From: Zobellella maritima
GTDB lineage: Bacteria > Pseudomonadota > Gammaproteobacteria > Enterobacterales > Aeromonadaceae
DNA length: 64,000 nt
Direction of reading: 5' to 3'
Assembly (NCBI RefSeq): GCF_003075035.1
Contig: NZ_QCZE01000002.1
Coordinates: forward strand, 186,001-250,000
The notes under the pieces were generated by a model. The model had not been told where the DNA came from. It did no database searches and saw only the letters and a program-made list of their open reading frames with translations. Both the position numbers and the translations under genes were made by a program. Shown here in pieces: positions 41,698 through 52,294 of the stretch. Numbering within the stretch: position 1 is the first letter of the stretch; each line of letters starts with the position of its first letter.

Positions 41698-42414
41698 ATG
41701 CGCGCAAGCGGACGAGCGGCCGACGAGATCAGGCCGGTAACCATTACCCCCAATTACACCCGTCATGCCGAAGGGGCTGTGCTGGTGGAGTTCGGCCATA
41801 CCAAGGTGCTCTGTACCGCGACTGTAGAAACCGGGGTGCCCCGCTTTCTGAAAGGCAAGGGCCAGGGCTGGGTGACGGCAGAATACGGCATGTTGCCCCG
41901 TTCGACCCACAGCCGCATGCACCGCGAGGCGGCCAAGGGCAAGCAGGGCGGCCGCACCATGGAAATTCAGCGGCTGATCGCCCGCTCGCTGCGGGCGTCG
42001 GTCGATCTTAAGGCCCTGGGTGAACATACCATTACCGTCGACTGCGACGTGATCCAGGCCGATGGCGGCACCCGCACTGCGTCTATCACCGGTGCCTGTG
42101 TGGCAATGGCCCATGCGCTGAACTGGATGCAGGAAAAAGGCATGATCGCCGCCAGCCCGCTCAAGACGCTGGTGGCCGCGATTTCCGTGGGCATTGTCGA
42201 CGGCCAGGCAGTGTCGGATCTGGAATATGTGGAAGACGCGGCCGCCGAAACCGATATGAACGTGGTGATGACCGCCGAAGGCCGGATGATCGAGGTGCAG
42301 GGCACCGCCGAAGGCGAGCCCTTCAGCCACGAGCAGCTGTTGGAAATGCTGACCCTGGCCCGTAAGGGGATTGACGAGCTGGTGGAACACCAGCGTCAGG
42401 CGATTGAAGGCTAA
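41698..42414 (+). CDS. rph: Ribonuclease PH
   Basis: A 238-residue phosphorolytic 3'-5' exoribonuclease that trims tRNA 3' ends. The family start [20 protein letters not shown], the active-site-rich [26 protein letters not shown] and the C-terminal [14 protein letters not shown] are present. The gene is intact, unlike the frameshifted rph of E. coli K-12. The start is ATG 41,698 with a GGAG site. pyrE follows after 158 bp containing a palindromic repeat. Confidence 0.97.
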   Translation: MRASGRAADEIRPVTITPNYTRHAEGAVLVEFGHTKVLCTATVETGVPRFLKGKGQGWVTAEYGMLPRSTHSRMHREAAKGKQGGRTMEIQRLIARSLRASVDLKALGEHTITVDCDVIQADGGTRTASITGACVAMAHALNWMQEKGMIAASPLKTLVAAISVGIVDGQAVSDLEYVEDAAAETDMNVVMTAEGRMIEVQGTAEGEPFSHEQLLEMLTLARKGIDELVEHQRQAIEG

Positions 42415-42444
42415 ATTATCGGCCTACGTAGTCAAGATATCAGG

Positions 42445-42545
42445 CAGAGGCCAGATGCCGGTAAGCAGACCCTCCGTGTCAGGGATGGCACGGTGGAGCC
42501 CCCAGGGAGGCTTTACGGCGTGTATGTGTCCGGAGCTGGCCTCTG
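42445..42545. repeat. Palindromic repeat between rph and pyrE
   Basis: A 101-bp unit bounded by perfect 10-bp inverted ends CAGAGGCCAG/CTGGCCTCTG. Inside is GTAAGCAGACCCTCCG and GGTGGAGCCCCCAGGGAGG, CTTTACGGCGTG, the same core as in the 162-bp element and the repeat at 3,700. It lies in the rph-pyrE leader, where attenuation occurs in E. coli. Confidence 0.7.
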
Positions 42546-42572
42546 TGAGCAAGCAATATTGCGGAGATAAAA

Positions 42573-43214
42573 ATGAAAGCCTACCAGCGTGAGTTTATCG
42601 AATTTGCCATGGCCAAAGAGGTGCTGAAATTTGGTGAGTTCACCCTCAAATCCGGGCGAAAGAGCCCCTATTTCTTCAATGCCGGCCTGTTCAACAGCGG
42701 CCGGGATCTGGCGCGCCTGGGCCGCTTCTATGCCGCCGCTTTGGTCGATGCGGGCATCCGGTACGATGTACTGTTCGGCCCGGCCTACAAGGGCATTCCC
42801 ATTGCCAGCGCCACTGCGGTGCAGCTGGCGGAAGTGCATGATCAGGACGTACCTTATTGCTTCAACCGCAAGGAGGCCAAGGATCATGGCGAGGGCGGCA
42901 ACTTGGTGGGCAGTCCGCTTGCCGGCCGCATCATGCTGGTGGACGATGTGATCACCGCCGGCACCGCCATTCGCGAGTCGATGGACATCATCCAGGCCAA
43001 CGGCGCCGAGCTTGCCGGTGTGCTGATTGCTCTGGATCGTCAGGAAAAGGGCAAGGGCGAGCTGTCGGCCATTCAGGAAGTGGAACGGGACTATCATGCC
43101 CAGGTGATCGCCATCATTACCCTGGCCGATCTGATCGACTATCTGAGTGAACAGCCGGCCATGGCCGAACACTTGGAGCGGGTGCGCGGTTACCGAGAGC
43201 AGTACGGTATTTAA
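42573..43214 (+). CDS. pyrE: Orotate phosphoribosyltransferase
   Basis: A 213-residue enzyme of pyrimidine synthesis that adds phosphoribose from PRPP to orotate. The PRPP loop is [16 protein letters not shown] (about 124-139), and [16 protein letters not shown] and the flexible loop [10 protein letters not shown] are conserved. E. coli PyrE is also 213 residues. The ATG follows GCGGAGATAAAA. Co-directional with rph; in E. coli the pair is controlled by UTP-sensitive attenuation, but here the gap instead carries a repeat and I see no clear attenuator with a U tail. Confidence 0.97.
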   Translation: MKAYQREFIEFAMAKEVLKFGEFTLKSGRKSPYFFNAGLFNSGRDLARLGRFYAAALVDAGIRYDVLFGPAYKGIPIASATAVQLAEVHDQDVPYCFNRKEAKDHGEGGNLVGSPLAGRIMLVDDVITAGTAIRESMDIIQANGAELAGVLIALDRQEKGKGELSAIQEVERDYHAQVIAIITLADLIDYLSEQPAMAEHLERVRGYREQYGI

Positions 43215-43218
43215 ATAA

Positions 43219-43244
43219 AAAGCCGCTGAAAAGCGGCTTTTTTG
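43219..43244. terminator. Bidirectional terminator between pyrE and mscS
   Basis: AAAAGCCGCT, a short loop and AGCGGCTTTTTT lie 5 bp after the pyrE stop and 17 bp before the convergent mscS stop. Confidence 0.9.
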
Positions 43245-43260
43245 CGGGCAAGTGCAGCGA

Positions 43261-44115
43261 TTAGGCCTTGTCCTGGCGGAACAGGTGCACATCCATCTGC
43301 GGGAAGGGAATGCCGATGCCGTTGGCATCCAGTTCGTTCTTGATCTTTTCCAGCAGGTCGAACTTCAGGTTCCAGTAGTCTTCGGCGTTCACCCAGGGGC
43401 GTACCACGAAGTCCACCGAGGAAGCGCCCAAGTTGCTGACCGCAATGCGGCACTCGGGCTCCTTGAGAATGCGGGGCTCTTCGTTGATGATGCGGGTCAA
43501 CACGTCCTTGGTCAGTTTCAGATCGGCACTATAAGAGACCCCAATCACCAGATCGAGACGGCGGGTTTTTTCCTTGGAATAGTTGACTATGTTGTCGTTG
43601 AGGATCTTGGAGTTGGGCACCACTATCATGCGGTTGTCCGGGGTCATCAGCACTGTGGTGAAGATCTGCACCGAGTGCACGGTACCGGCGGTGCCGCCCG
43701 CTTCCACATAGTCACCGGCCTTGAAGAACCGAAAGCCGATCAGCAGCACTCCGGCGGCGAAGTTGGACAGGGAGCCTTGCAGCGCCAGGCCCACGGCCAG
43801 ACCGGCGGCACCCACAATGGCCACGAAGGAGGCGGTCTGTACCCCGACCCGGCTGAGGGCGGCGATGATCACGAAGGCCAGCAAGCCGTACTTCAGCAGG
43901 CTGGTGACAAAGTCGGAGATGGTGTTGTCTATCTTGCGCGCCTTCATCACCCGGTTCATGCCGCCGGTGAGCATGCCCACCGCCATAAACCCGATCATCA
44001 GGGTGAGGATGGCGGCGGTCAGATTGACCGCATACTCGATGATCAGTCCCTGATTGTTGACGATCCAGCTCTGGGCGTCGTTCAGGAAATCGGCGTTCAG
44101 CAGATCTGTTTCCAT
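43261..44115 (-). CDS. mscS: Small-conductance mechanosensitive channel
   Basis: A 284-residue MscS channel (E. coli 286), opening on membrane tension to release solutes during hypo-osmotic shock. Three N-terminal membrane helices (about 27-50, 70-90, 95-125) end in the Gly/Ala-packed pore helix AGLAVGLALQGSLSNFAAGVLL. The beta domain (about 130-180) and alpha/beta C-terminal domain follow. It stands alone, with a promoter presumably in the short gap after slmA, and ends against pyrE. Confidence 0.95.
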   Translation of the reverse strand: METDLLNADFLNDAQSWIVNNQGLIIEYAVNLTAAILTLMIGFMAVGMLTGGMNRVMKARKIDNTISDFVTSLLKYGLLAFVIIAALSRVGVQTASFVAIVGAAGLAVGLALQGSLSNFAAGVLLIGFRFFKAGDYVEAGGTAGTVHSVQIFTTVLMTPDNRMIVVPNSKILNDNIVNYSKEKTRRLDLVIGVSYSADLKLTKDVLTRIINEEPRILKEPECRIAVSNLGASSVDFVVRPWVNAEDYWNLKFDLLEKIKNELDANGIGIPFPQMDVHLFRQDKA

Positions 44116-44160
44116 GGAATGGGAACCTCTTTGTTGTGGGATGTCTTGGTCCTCGGGGCG

Positions 44161-44757
44161 CTACGCCAGAGCCAGCTGCCGGTGCAACAACGACCAGTGG
44201 CTATCAAAATGCTGGCTGGGTTTGAGTCGGAACTGGCTGCGCACATACTGGTTGATACGGCCTTCCACATAGGCCAGCAGCAGGTTGGCCAGTGCGCTTT
44301 CATCTTCGGCCAGCCCTTCGCCTTCACGCAGCCGGCGCTCCCGCATCACCTGTTTGAGCTGGGTTTCCAGCCGGTCAAACAGCTGGTTGATGCGCACCAG
44401 CAGGCGCTCGTGTTCGCCCTGCAAGGCGTCGCCGTTGAGCAAGCGGGTGATGCCCGGATTGCGCTCGGCAAAGCCGAGCAGCAGCTGGATGATATAGCGC
44501 AGGCGCAGCGAGCAGTCCTTTTCTTCCTGGAGGATCAGATTGACCCGCGAAAACAGCGTTTCTTCAATAAAATCAATCAGTCCCTCAAACATCTTGGCCT
44601 TGCTGGGGAAATGGCGATAGAGCGCCGCTTCCGATACGCCGACGGCGCCGGCCAGTTTGGCGGTGGTGATGCGCTGTCCCGGGCTGGTCTCCAGCATATG
44701 GGCCAGGGCCTGCAGGATCTGCTCACGACGATTTTTTTTATTCTGGGTATTGGCCAT
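44161..44757 (-). CDS. slmA: Nucleoid occlusion factor SlmA
   Basis: A 198-residue TetR-family DNA-binding protein, the same length as E. coli SlmA, which binds SBS sites and blocks FtsZ assembly over the nucleoid. The HTH is [23 protein letters not shown] in part (about 32-55). The start [15 protein letters not shown] matches the family; the frame extends 25 codons upstream over the end of dut. It is last in coaBC-dut-slmA, 16 bp after dut. Confidence 0.96.
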   Translation of the reverse strand: MANTQNKKNRREQILQALAHMLETSPGQRITTAKLAGAVGVSEAALYRHFPSKAKMFEGLIDFIEETLFSRVNLILQEEKDCSLRLRYIIQLLLGFAERNPGITRLLNGDALQGEHERLLVRINQLFDRLETQLKQVMRERRLREGEGLAEDESALANLLLAYVEGRINQYVRSQFRLKPSQHFDSHWSLLHRQLALA

Positions 44758-44773
44758 GGTCGCACTCGATTGT

Positions 44774-45229
44774 TCAGTGGCGGCCGGATGATCCGAAGCC
44801 GCCTTCTCCTCGTTCGCTGGCGTCAAATTCATCCACCAGGGTGAATTGGGCCTGAACCACGGGCAAAATCACCAGCTGGGCAATCCGCTCGCCCGGCTGT
44901 ATGGTGAAGCTGTCCTGTCCTCGGTTCCAACAGGATACCATTAACTGACCCTGGTAGTCCGAGTCAATCAGCCCCACCAAATTACCCAACACGATGCCGT
45001 GTTTGTGACCCAGGCCGGAGCGGGGCAGTATGGTGGCGCACAGCCCCGGATCCTTGATATGCATGGCCAGGCCGGTGGGCAGCAATTGGGTTTCACCCGG
45101 TGCCAGGCTCAGGGGCGCGTCCAGGCAGGCGCGTAGATCCAGGCCGGCCGAGCCGGGGGTAGCGTAGGCGGGCAGGGGAAAGTCGGTGCCGACACGGGGG
45201 TCGAGGATCTTCAGCTCAATGGGTTTCAT
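44774..45229 (-). CDS. dut: Deoxyuridine 5'-triphosphate nucleotidohydrolase
   Basis: A 151-residue trimeric dUTPase that hydrolyses dUTP to dUMP, limiting uracil in DNA and feeding dTMP synthesis. All five motifs appear: [10 protein letters not shown] (1), [12 protein letters not shown] (2), [11 protein letters not shown] (3), [10 protein letters not shown] (4) and the C-terminal [11 protein letters not shown] (5). Its start overlaps the end of coaBC by 14 bp, giving a coupled operon. The ATG of MKPIELKIL is used; an earlier ATG five codons upstream is less conserved. Confidence 0.97.
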   Translation of the reverse strand: MKPIELKILDPRVGTDFPLPAYATPGSAGLDLRACLDAPLSLAPGETQLLPTGLAMHIKDPGLCATILPRSGLGHKHGIVLGNLVGLIDSDYQGQLMVSCWNRGQDSFTIQPGERIAQLVILPVVQAQFTLVDEFDASERGEGGFGSSGRH

Positions 45230-46421
45230 GATATTTGTCTGCAATTAAAGTGATAAGGCTTCTGGCCAGCTCGGTTTTGCCGGCCAGTGGTAAGTCGCTC
45301 TGCCCCTCGGGCCAGAATACGGTCAGGGCATTGTCATCGGCATTAAAGCCTTGTCCCGCCTTGGCGACGTCGTTGGCGGCGATCATATCCAGCCTTTTGC
45401 GGCTGAGTTTGTCGCGGGCGTATTTTTCCACATCCCGGGTTTCCGCCGCAAACCCGACGGTAAAGGGTTTGTTCGGCAAGGCGGCGACATCGGCGACGAT
45501 ATCCGAGTTTTTGGTCAGTTCGATGACCATGGTATCGCTGCTTTTCTTGATTTTCTGGCTCGCGACCTGCCTGGGCCGGTAATCGGCCACGGCGGCACAG
45601 GCGATAAAAATCTGTTGCCTGTCGATGTCGGCCATCACGGCAGCGTGCATCTGGGCGGCGCTCTCCACATCGACTCGTGTCACTCCCTCCGGGGTGGTCA
45701 GTGATACCGGCCCGCTGACCAGAGTGACCTCGGCGCCCAGTTCGGCGGCGGCGCGGGCCAGGGCAAAGCCCATCTTGCCCGAGCTGTGGTTGGAGATAAA
45801 ACGCACTGGATCCAGGGGCTCCCGGGTGGGGCCGGCGGTGAGCATCAGCCTGATACCGGCCAACGGCTGCTCTTTCGGCGCAAAATGCTGCTCGGCCAGG
45901 GCAACCAGCTCCAGGGGCTCCAGCATGCGTCCCGGACCCATATCGCCGCAGGCCTGGCTGCCTTGGGCCGGGCCCCAAATCAGGGTGCCGCGGCTGGCCA
46001 GGGTCGCCAGGTTGGCTTGGGTGGCCGGGTGGCGATACATCTGTTGGTTCATCGCCGGCGCGATCGCCTGTGGGGCCGGGGTCGCCAGGCAGAGGGTGGT
46101 GAGCAGGTCATCGGCCAGCCCCGCACTCAGGCGCGCCAGGGTATTGGCACTGGCCGGGGCGATCAGCACCAGATCGGCCCACTTGGCCAGTTCGATATGG
46201 CCCATGCCGGCCTCGGCGGCCGGATCCAGCAGGGCATCCGATACCGGTTCGCCCGACACGGCCTGCAGGGTCAGGGGAGTAATGAAGGCCTTGGCCGACT
46301 CGGTCATTACCACCCTCACCAGGGCGCCCCGCTCCTTCAGGCGGCGCACCAGATCCGCGCTCTTGTAGGCGGCTATGCCGCCGCTTAGTCCAATCAGAAT
46401 GCGTTTGCCTGCTAACGACAT
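45216..46421 (-). CDS. coaBC: Bifunctional phosphopantothenoylcysteine decarboxylase/phosphopantothenate-cysteine ligase
   Basis: A 401-residue bifunctional enzyme of coenzyme A synthesis. The N-terminal FMN-dependent decarboxylase CoaC (about 1-190) has [18 protein letters not shown] in part, the PASANT motif and the flap Cys in the [12 protein letters not shown] region. The C-terminal CTP-dependent ligase CoaB (about 191-401) has [24 protein letters not shown] in part and KKSSDTM. The start is MSLAGKRI; 13 further codons are open upstream. It is first in coaBC-dut-slmA and divergent from radC. Confidence 0.97.
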   Translation of the reverse strand: MSLAGKRILIGLSGGIAAYKSADLVRRLKERGALVRVVMTESAKAFITPLTLQAVSGEPVSDALLDPAAEAGMGHIELAKWADLVLIAPASANTLARLSAGLADDLLTTLCLATPAPQAIAPAMNQQMYRHPATQANLATLASRGTLIWGPAQGSQACGDMGPGRMLEPLELVALAEQHFAPKEQPLAGIRLMLTAGPTREPLDPVRFISNHSSGKMGFALARAAAELGAEVTLVSGPVSLTTPEGVTRVDVESAAQMHAAVMADIDRQQIFIACAAVADYRPRQVASQKIKKSSDTMVIELTKNSDIVADVAALPNKPFTVGFAAETRDVEKYARDKLSRKRLDMIAANDVAKAGQGFNADDNALTVFWPEGQSDLPLAGKTELARSLITLIADKYHETH

Positions 46422-46566
46422 CTTCTTTTCCCCCTTGCTGAATGGCGCCAAAGATATCACAAACCGGGGAGGGAGGTCAGTTCACTTACCCGGGTATTGC
46501 TGTCGTTCGGGAGGGCATTCGGCGGCGGATCGGCTAGTCTTGATCGGACGGCATTGGAGAGAAAAC

Positions 46567-47241
46567 ATGAGCATAAAGGACTGGCCCGAGGGGGAGCAGC
46601 CGCGGGAAAAACTGCTCAGTCGCGGACCGGGCAGCCTGTCGGACGCCGAACTGCTGGCGATTTTCCTGCGTACCGGCGCCAAGGGCATGGATGCGGTGAC
46701 CCTGGCTCGGACTCTGCTGGTGGAGTTCGGTTCGCTGCGTCAGTTGTTGCAGGCGGATCAGCGGCGGTTTTGTCAGGGGCCCGGGCTGGGGCCGGCCAAA
46801 TTTGTGCAGCTGCAGGCCAGCCTGGAGCTGATGCGCCGCTTCCTGGATGAGAAGCTGGTCCGGGCCCATGTACTTACCAGCCCGCAGCTGACCCGGCAGT
46901 ATCTGCAGGTACTGCTCAGGGATCAGCCCCGGGAAGTCTTTGCCCTGCTGTTGCTGGATAACCAGCACAGGGTGATCAAGTATCACGAATTGTTTTACGG
47001 CACCCTGGATGCCGCCGCCGTCTATCCGCGGGAAATCGTTGCTTTAGCGCTCAAACTGGGTGCCGCGGCGGTGATTTTGGTGCATAATCATCCATCCGGA
47101 GTGGCCGAGCCCAGCCGGGCGGATCGCATGATCACCGAACGTATTCAGTCCGCTCTGGGGCTACTGGATATCCGGGTGTTGGATCATCTGGTGGTTGGTG
47201 ATGGTGAAACCGTATCTTTTGCCGAGCGCGGCTGGCTTTAA
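46567..47241 (+). CDS. radC: RadC-family JAB-domain protein
   Basis: A 224-residue protein with an N-terminal helix-hairpin-helix-like UPF0758 domain (about 1-100) and a C-terminal JAB/MPN metalloprotease-like domain. Its zinc motif HNHPSG, with downstream SRAD, is intact (near residue 178). E. coli radC mutants were once linked to DNA repair but the true function is unclear. The start is ATG 46,567 behind GGAGA; the frame opens 64 codons earlier over the coaBC promoter. The order radC-rpmB-rpmG-mutM is the classical one. Confidence 0.94.
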   Translation: MSIKDWPEGEQPREKLLSRGPGSLSDAELLAIFLRTGAKGMDAVTLARTLLVEFGSLRQLLQADQRRFCQGPGLGPAKFVQLQASLELMRRFLDEKLVRAHVLTSPQLTRQYLQVLLRDQPREVFALLLLDNQHRVIKYHELFYGTLDAAAVYPREIVALALKLGAAAVILVHNHPSGVAEPSRADRMITERIQSALGLLDIRVLDHLVVGDGETVSFAERGWL

Positions 47242-47262
47242 GTGCCGGGCGCTTGGCTTTTT
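47240..47262 (+). terminator. Possible terminator after radC
   Basis: AAGTGC, loop CGG and GCGCTT (one G-T pair) are followed by GGCTTTTTG, right at the radC stop. Marginal stem; it would separate radC from the ribosomal protein pair. Confidence 0.4.
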
Positions 47263-47373
47263 GTTGATCTCGAGCTCAGTATGCTGTATAAATTGCCGCC
47301 TTATTTTGCCCCGATAGACGGCCAACGGGGTGATTAATTGCTCGAGCAAAAGTAAGTTTTGGAGAAGACTGAC

Positions 47374-47610
47374 ATGTCTAAAGTATGCCAAGTAACTGGT
47401 AAGCGGCCAGCTGTTGGTAACAACCGCTCTCACGCGAACAACGCCACCAAGCGTCGCTTCCTGCCCAACCTGCAAACTCACCGTTTCTGGGTTGAAAGCG
47501 AAAAGCGTTTTGTAAAACTGCGCATCACCACCAAGGGTATGCGTATTATCGACAAAAAAGGTATCGACAGTGTCCTGGCTGACCTGCGTGCCCGTGGCGA
47601 AAAGGTCTAA
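47374..47610 (+). CDS. rpmB: 50S ribosomal protein L28
   Basis: A 78-residue bL28, identical in length to E. coli. It starts [12 protein letters not shown] and contains the conserved [18 protein letters not shown]. The ATG follows GGAGAAGACTGAC; an in-frame ATG five codons earlier lies inside the ribosome-binding region. A zinc-binding CxxC pair is absent, so this is the zinc-independent form. rpmG follows 11 bp later in the same operon. Confidence 0.98.
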   Translation: MSKVCQVTGKRPAVGNNRSHANNATKRRFLPNLQTHRFWVESEKRFVKLRITTKGMRIIDKKGIDSVLADLRARGEKV

Positions 47611-47621
47611 GGAGATAACCC

Positions 47622-47789
47622 ATGGCTAAAGGTATTCGCGAGAAGATCCGCCTGAACTCCAGCGCTGGTACTGGTCACTTCTACACCACTACCAAGAACA
47701 AGCGCAACATGCCCGAAAAAATGGAGATCAAAAAGTTTGATCCCGTGGTTCGTCAGCATGTGATCTACAAAGAAGGCAAAATCAAGTAA
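47622..47789 (+). CDS. rpmG: 50S ribosomal protein L33
   Basis: A 55-residue bL33 beginning [18 protein letters not shown] and ending [10 protein letters not shown], a near match in length and sequence to E. coli RpmG. It lacks the two CxxC pairs, so it is the zinc-free (C-minus) type. The ATG has an ideal AAGGAG Shine-Dalgarno. Only 11 bp separate it from rpmB, and a strong terminator follows. Confidence 0.98.
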   Translation: MAKGIREKIRLNSSAGTGHFYTTTKNKRNMPEKMEIKKFDPVVRQHVIYKEGKIK

Positions 47790-47804
47790 GATTTTGCGTT
47801 CTCA

Positions 47805-47832
47805 AAAAACCCGGCCCAGGCCGGGTTTTTTT
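47805..47832 (+). terminator. Terminator after rpmBG
   Basis: AAAACCCGGCC, a 3-nt loop and GGCCGGGTTTTTTT-type tail 15 bp after the rpmG stop; a strong intrinsic terminator. Confidence 0.92.
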
Positions 47833-47883
47833 ATGGACGTTACGCTGGGGTATACTGCTGCCAGACAGATGGGGGAGTAACAG

Positions 47884-48696
47884 ATGCCGGAATTGCCAGA
47901 AGTGGAAGTCAGTCGCCAGGGGATTACCCCCTTTGTGCTGGGGGAATCGGTGATGCGGGTGGTGGTGCGCAATGCCGGGCTGCGCTGGCCGGTGCCGGCG
48001 GAGATCCAGGAGCTGGTAGGGCTGACCATCACTGCCGTACGCCGGCGGGCCAAATACCTCTTGCTGGACACCGACTGGGGCACGGCCATCCTGCATCTGG
48101 GCATGTCCGGCAGCCTGCGAGTGCTGCCCCATGGCACGCCGGCGGGCAAGCATGACCATGTGGATATTGAACTGGCCAACGGCAAGCTGCTGCGGCTTAA
48201 TGATCCCCGGCGCTTCGGTGCCCTGCTGTGGACCCGGGAGCCGGTCGAACAGCACCCCTTGCTGGTAAAGCAGGGGCCGGAGCCTTTGACCGACGATTTC
48301 AGCGGTGACTGGCTCTATCGGCACAGCCGGAGTCGGACGGTGGCTGTGAAACAGTTCATCATGGATAACCATGTGGTGGTGGGGGTTGGCAACATCTACG
48401 CCAATGAGTCGCTGTTTTCCGCTGGTATCCATCCCCAGCGAGAAGCGGGCCGGATCGGCCTGACACGCTACCGGAAGCTGGCGGAGGAGATCAAGATTGT
48501 GCTGGCCCGGGCCATTGCCCAGGGCGGCACCACGTTGCGCGATTTTACCGGTAGCGATGGCAAGCCCGGCTATTTTGTCCAGGAGTTGCAAGTCTATGGC
48601 CGCCGTGAGCAGCCCTGTGTCGGCTGTGGCATGTCCTTGCGTGAGATCCGCATGAATGGCCGCAGCACGGTATTCTGCCCGCGCTGCCAGCGCTGA
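47884..48696 (+). CDS. mutM: Formamidopyrimidine-DNA glycosylase
   Basis: A 270-residue Fpg/MutM that excises 8-oxoguanine and formamidopyrimidines and nicks the abasic site. The catalytic Pro2-Glu3 start [14 protein letters not shown] is intact. Lys58 (RRAKYLLL), the helix-two-turn-helix with [20 protein letters not shown] in part, and the C-terminal zinc finger (CVGCG...CPRC) are present. It has its own short leader after the rpmBG terminator and is convergent with coaD. Confidence 0.97.
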   Translation: MPELPEVEVSRQGITPFVLGESVMRVVVRNAGLRWPVPAEIQELVGLTITAVRRRAKYLLLDTDWGTAILHLGMSGSLRVLPHGTPAGKHDHVDIELANGKLLRLNDPRRFGALLWTREPVEQHPLLVKQGPEPLTDDFSGDWLYRHSRSRTVAVKQFIMDNHVVVGVGNIYANESLFSAGIHPQREAGRIGLTRYRKLAEEIKIVLARAIAQGGTTLRDFTGSDGKPGYFVQELQVYGRREQPCVGCGMSLREIRMNGRSTVFCPRCQR

Positions 48697-48796
48697 TCCC
48701 GGGTTGAATTGGCCGGTGATGGCGGCTCAGGTTATGCAAGGCGTTTTTGGCTGGCCAACATCGACAAGGGGGCCCGCCTGCTGTTTCGGAGGCACC

Positions 48797-49294
<498 letters not shown>

Positions 49295-49385
49295 TCAAAG
49301 TGCGAAGAGGGATTATAAGAGTTTGGCTTGAGAATAGCAGAGCCTTTGGCAAGAATACCCAATCGGTAACAGAGCGAGACAGAGA

Positions 49386-50405
49386 ATGAAGCGAGTGCTG
49401 GTGATACGCAACGATAAAATTGGTGATTTTATGTTGGCCTGGCCGGCGTTTGCCTTGCTGAAAGGCTCGCTGGATTGTGAGCTGACCGCCCTGGTGCCGG
49501 CCTATACCCAGGCCTTGGCCGAGCTGTGTCCTGCCATCGACAGGGTGATACTGGATCCCGGTAAAGACGCGGAGCCGGCGTTTCAGACAGACTTGCTAAA
49601 TCAGCTCAAATCCCGGCGCTTTGATGTGGTTATCTGCCTGTTTTCCAATTTCCGCAACGGCAAACTGGTCTGGCAGGCCGGGATTCCCGAGCGCTGGGCG
49701 CCGGCGACCAAGCTGGCTCAGCTGTTCTATAACCACAGGGTCAGGCAACGGCGTTCCCGGTCGGAGAAGCCGGAATATGAGTACAACCTGGATCTGGTCC
49801 GGGCCTATTTGCAGGCCGGCCGGATAGCGCCACTTGAACCGCGCTCTCCTTATTTATCTTTTAATGCCGAGGAGCAGGCGGCCTTCCGGAGCAAACAGGC
49901 GCAATCCCTGGGGATTTCGGCCGAGCGGCCCTGGCTGTTGGTACATGCGGGCAGCGGCGGCTCGGCCAACAACCTGTCGGTGCAGCAATATGCCGAGCTG
50001 CTTGGACAGCTGGGCCGTGATTTCCCCGAGGCTCAGCCCATATTAACCGCAGGCCCGGGCGAACAGGCGTTGGCGGAGCAGGTTGCGGCACAGGTGAAGG
50101 CACCGATCCCGGTTGCCCATGGTCTGGCGTTGCCGGATTTCTGCCGGCTGCTGGCCTGTGGCCAGCTGTTTGTGGCCGGCAGCACGGGCCCCTTGCACAT
50201 TGCTGCCGCCTTGGATGTCCCGACCGTGGGTTTCTTCCCGCTGCGCCGTTCGGCCACGCCGTTGCGCTGGCGACCGCTCAACAGTGAGGGGCGCCACCTG
50301 GCCTTTCATCCTCCGGCGAACAGTGAGCTGGAAGATATGGGCCAGATTGATATGGCCGAAGTGGCCGGCAAGGTCAGGGGTTGGGCCGCTCCGTATTTGT
50401 CTTGA
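49386..50405 (+). CDS. GT9-family glycosyltransferase (heptosyltransferase-like)
   Basis: A 339-residue ADP-heptose-type transferase. The N-terminal fold starts [20 protein letters not shown] (in part), and the nucleotide-sugar site is [15 protein letters not shown], with [24 protein letters not shown] (in part) near residue 260. It resembles WaaQ/WaaC-like enzymes but lacks enough identity by eye for a specific name. It is divergent from coaD, and its last 32 bp overlap the convergent waaE-type gene. Likely adds heptose to the LPS inner core. Confidence 0.85.
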   Translation: MKRVLVIRNDKIGDFMLAWPAFALLKGSLDCELTALVPAYTQALAELCPAIDRVILDPGKDAEPAFQTDLLNQLKSRRFDVVICLFSNFRNGKLVWQAGIPERWAPATKLAQLFYNHRVRQRRSRSEKPEYEYNLDLVRAYLQAGRIAPLEPRSPYLSFNAEEQAAFRSKQAQSLGISAERPWLLVHAGSGGSANNLSVQQYAELLGQLGRDFPEAQPILTAGPGEQALAEQVAAQVKAPIPVAHGLALPDFCRLLACGQLFVAGSTGPLHIAAALDVPTVGFFPLRRSATPLRWRPLNSEGRHLAFHPPANSELEDMGQIDMAEVAGKVRGWAAPYLS

Positions 50406-51153
50406 TCCAGAGGTCGGCGTATTTCACGAAGGTGGAGTGAGCCGACAGCAGGCACAGCAGCAGACCCTGCTTGCCATCCAGGAAGCCGGCCTTGAGCACA
50501 TACATCTTCAGGAAGCAGCCGATCCCGTGCAGCAGACCCTGGCTCAGCGAACCTCGTTTGCCGCGTTCGGCCCGCTGGCGTGACCAGGCGGCGGCATAGC
50601 CGGCGGACTTCACCAAGTAGTGTTCCAGATCCCGGTAGGTATAGTGCAGCAGATCCCCCTTGAGCCGGGCGGTTTTGATGCCGGCTCCCAGTTCGACCTT
50701 TTCATGTACCAGGGCGTCGTTGTACCCGGTCAGCGCCTTGGGGTAGAGACGCAGCACCCGGTCCGGGTACCAGCCACAATGGCGGATAAAGCGCCCGAAT
50801 ACCCAGGACAGGCGAGCGGCGGCATAGACGGTATTCGTGGTCGGCCGGGCCAATACGGCCTCTATGCTGGTCCTGAGTTCGGGGGTGACCCGCTCGTCCG
50901 CATCTACCCACAGCACCCAGTCTGACTGCACATGGCTCTGGGCCAGCTGCCGCTGGCGGCCGAAACCGGGCCAGTCGTCGTTGACAAAGAAGCGGGCACC
51001 GGCGGTTTCGGCAACCTGCCGGGTCCCGTCGGTGCTGCCCGAGTCGAGCACCACTATTTCATCCACCCAGTCTAGGGTAGCCAGGCAGTCGGCCAGGTTT
51101 TCTGCCTCGTTTTTGACGATCAGGACAGCGGCAAGGGTCGGGCGGGCGCTCAT
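50374..51153 (-). CDS. waaE: LPS core glycosyltransferase, WaaE/KdtX type
   Basis: A 259-residue GT2-family transferase. The fold begins [17 protein letters not shown], the sugar-nucleotide DxD-type motif is WVDADERV, and later the family segments [15 protein letters not shown] and [17 protein letters not shown] (in part) are present. WaaE/KdtX adds a beta-1,4-glucose to heptose I in Klebsiella and Serratia (established for that family). Its ATG overlaps the stop of the upstream GT9 gene by 4 bp (ATGA). Its end overlaps the convergent GT9 gene by 32 bp. Confidence 0.9.
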   Translation of the reverse strand: MSARPTLAAVLIVKNEAENLADCLATLDWVDEIVVLDSGSTDGTRQVAETAGARFFVNDDWPGFGRQRQLAQSHVQSDWVLWVDADERVTPELRTSIEAVLARPTTNTVYAAARLSWVFGRFIRHCGWYPDRVLRLYPKALTGYNDALVHEKVELGAGIKTARLKGDLLHYTYRDLEHYLVKSAGYAAAWSRQRAERGKRGSLSQGLLHGIGCFLKMYVLKAGFLDGKQGLLLCLLSAHSTFVKYADLWIKTNTERPNP

Positions 51154-52211
51154 GATGGCTCCTTGTGAATGGCAAGTGCTTGGGTGACCTGGTCAAAGCG
51201 GGCGATGACCATCTCGGGGCTGATAAGCTGCATGGCGTCGGGATTTTTCACCCGGGTACGCCAGGGCAGTTGGGCGGCGGTTTTGCCTGTTTCTGACAAC
51301 AAGGCCTGGTCATAGGCGCTCACCACATATGAGCGGCACAGGTAGGGGCCGGTGCGTTGGGGATTATGGTGGGCATAGAGGCCAATCACAGGGGTGCCGA
51401 CCATGGTAGCCATATGGGCGGGTCCGGTATCCGGGGCCACCACCAGGCTGGCTTGGCTGATCAGCGCCAGTAGCTGGGGCAGGCTGGTCCTGCCCACCAG
51501 GTTTTCGTCGATATGGCTGGTCAGGGTACATATCCTGGCGGCAAGCTCAATTTCCGTCGGTGCCGGACTGCCGATCAGCATCACCCTCATGCCCTGGCGA
51601 TGGGCGTGTTCGGCAAGCGCGGCATAGCCTTCGCTGGTCCAGTTTTTGTAGGCCTTGCTGGATGCGGGACAGATCAGCAGCAGTGGCTGTTCCGCGTGAT
51701 AGTGTCGGGCCCAGTCGATGGCCTCCGGCTGGAGCGGAAACTGCCAGCAGGGCTGGAGATCGGTTACTCCCAGGGCCTTGCCAAAACCCATAAAGCCGTC
51801 CACCACATGCTCGCCCAGGCTGGTAACCTTATGGTTGGTAAACAGCCACTGTCCGTCCTTGGCCCTGTCTTTGGGCAAGCCCAGCCGGTGTCGGGCCCGG
51901 ATGCCTAAGCTGAGCAGACTGGCACGCATGGCGGCCTGCATATGCAGTAGGGCATCGAATTGCCGCCCGCGCAGCTGCTGCCAGATCTCGACATAACCCC
52001 GCCAGCCGGCCTGCTTATCGAAGACGATAACCTCAATATCCGGCAGCTGTTGTAATAGTTGCGCTTCTAGCTTGCCGGTAATCCAGGTAATACGGGCATG
52101 GGGCCATTGTCGCTGGATCGCCTGCACCAGGGCCACCGCATGGCAACAATCACCAAGGGCGGACAAGCGTAGCAGGCAGATGGAGTGAGGAGGCTGGGAA
52201 AATAGCGCCAT
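51150..52211 (-). CDS. GT9-family glycosyltransferase, heptosyltransferase I-like
   Basis: A 353-residue GT9 protein. The N-terminus [23 protein letters not shown] (in part) and the C-terminal donor-binding [23 protein letters not shown] (in part) are typical of heptosyltransferases. LSALGD with the early LVQ pattern resembles WaaC/heptosyltransferase I, the enzyme that places the first heptose on Kdo; this assignment is an inference. It is coupled to waaE and divergent from kdkA, a sensible setting for an inner-core enzyme. Confidence 0.85.
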   Translation of the reverse strand: MALFSQPPHSICLLRLSALGDCCHAVALVQAIQRQWPHARITWITGKLEAQLLQQLPDIEVIVFDKQAGWRGYVEIWQQLRGRQFDALLHMQAAMRASLLSLGIRARHRLGLPKDRAKDGQWLFTNHKVTSLGEHVVDGFMGFGKALGVTDLQPCWQFPLQPEAIDWARHYHAEQPLLLICPASSKAYKNWTSEGYAALAEHAHRQGMRVMLIGSPAPTEIELAARICTLTSHIDENLVGRTSLPQLLALISQASLVVAPDTGPAHMATMVGTPVIGLYAHHNPQRTGPYLCRSYVVSAYDQALLSETGKTAAQLPWRTRVKNPDAMQLISPEMVIARFDQVTQALAIHKEPS

Positions 52212-52294
52212 ATGTTAGATCTCTTAATACTGAGTCCGGCATTATGCAAAGGCTGGCGAGCCATGTAAAATTTGCTTTTTTACGGGGGATGGCG

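Noticed and set aside
42415-42572. Classical UTP-sensitive pyrE attenuator
   Set aside because: The gap has a palindromic repeat but no hairpin followed by a U run before pyrE, and no clear U-rich pause signal.
43252-44844. A 530-codon plus-strand frame across mscS and slmA
   Set aside because: It overlaps two well-supported genes in antisense and has the His/Gln/Gly-rich composition typical of shadow frames.
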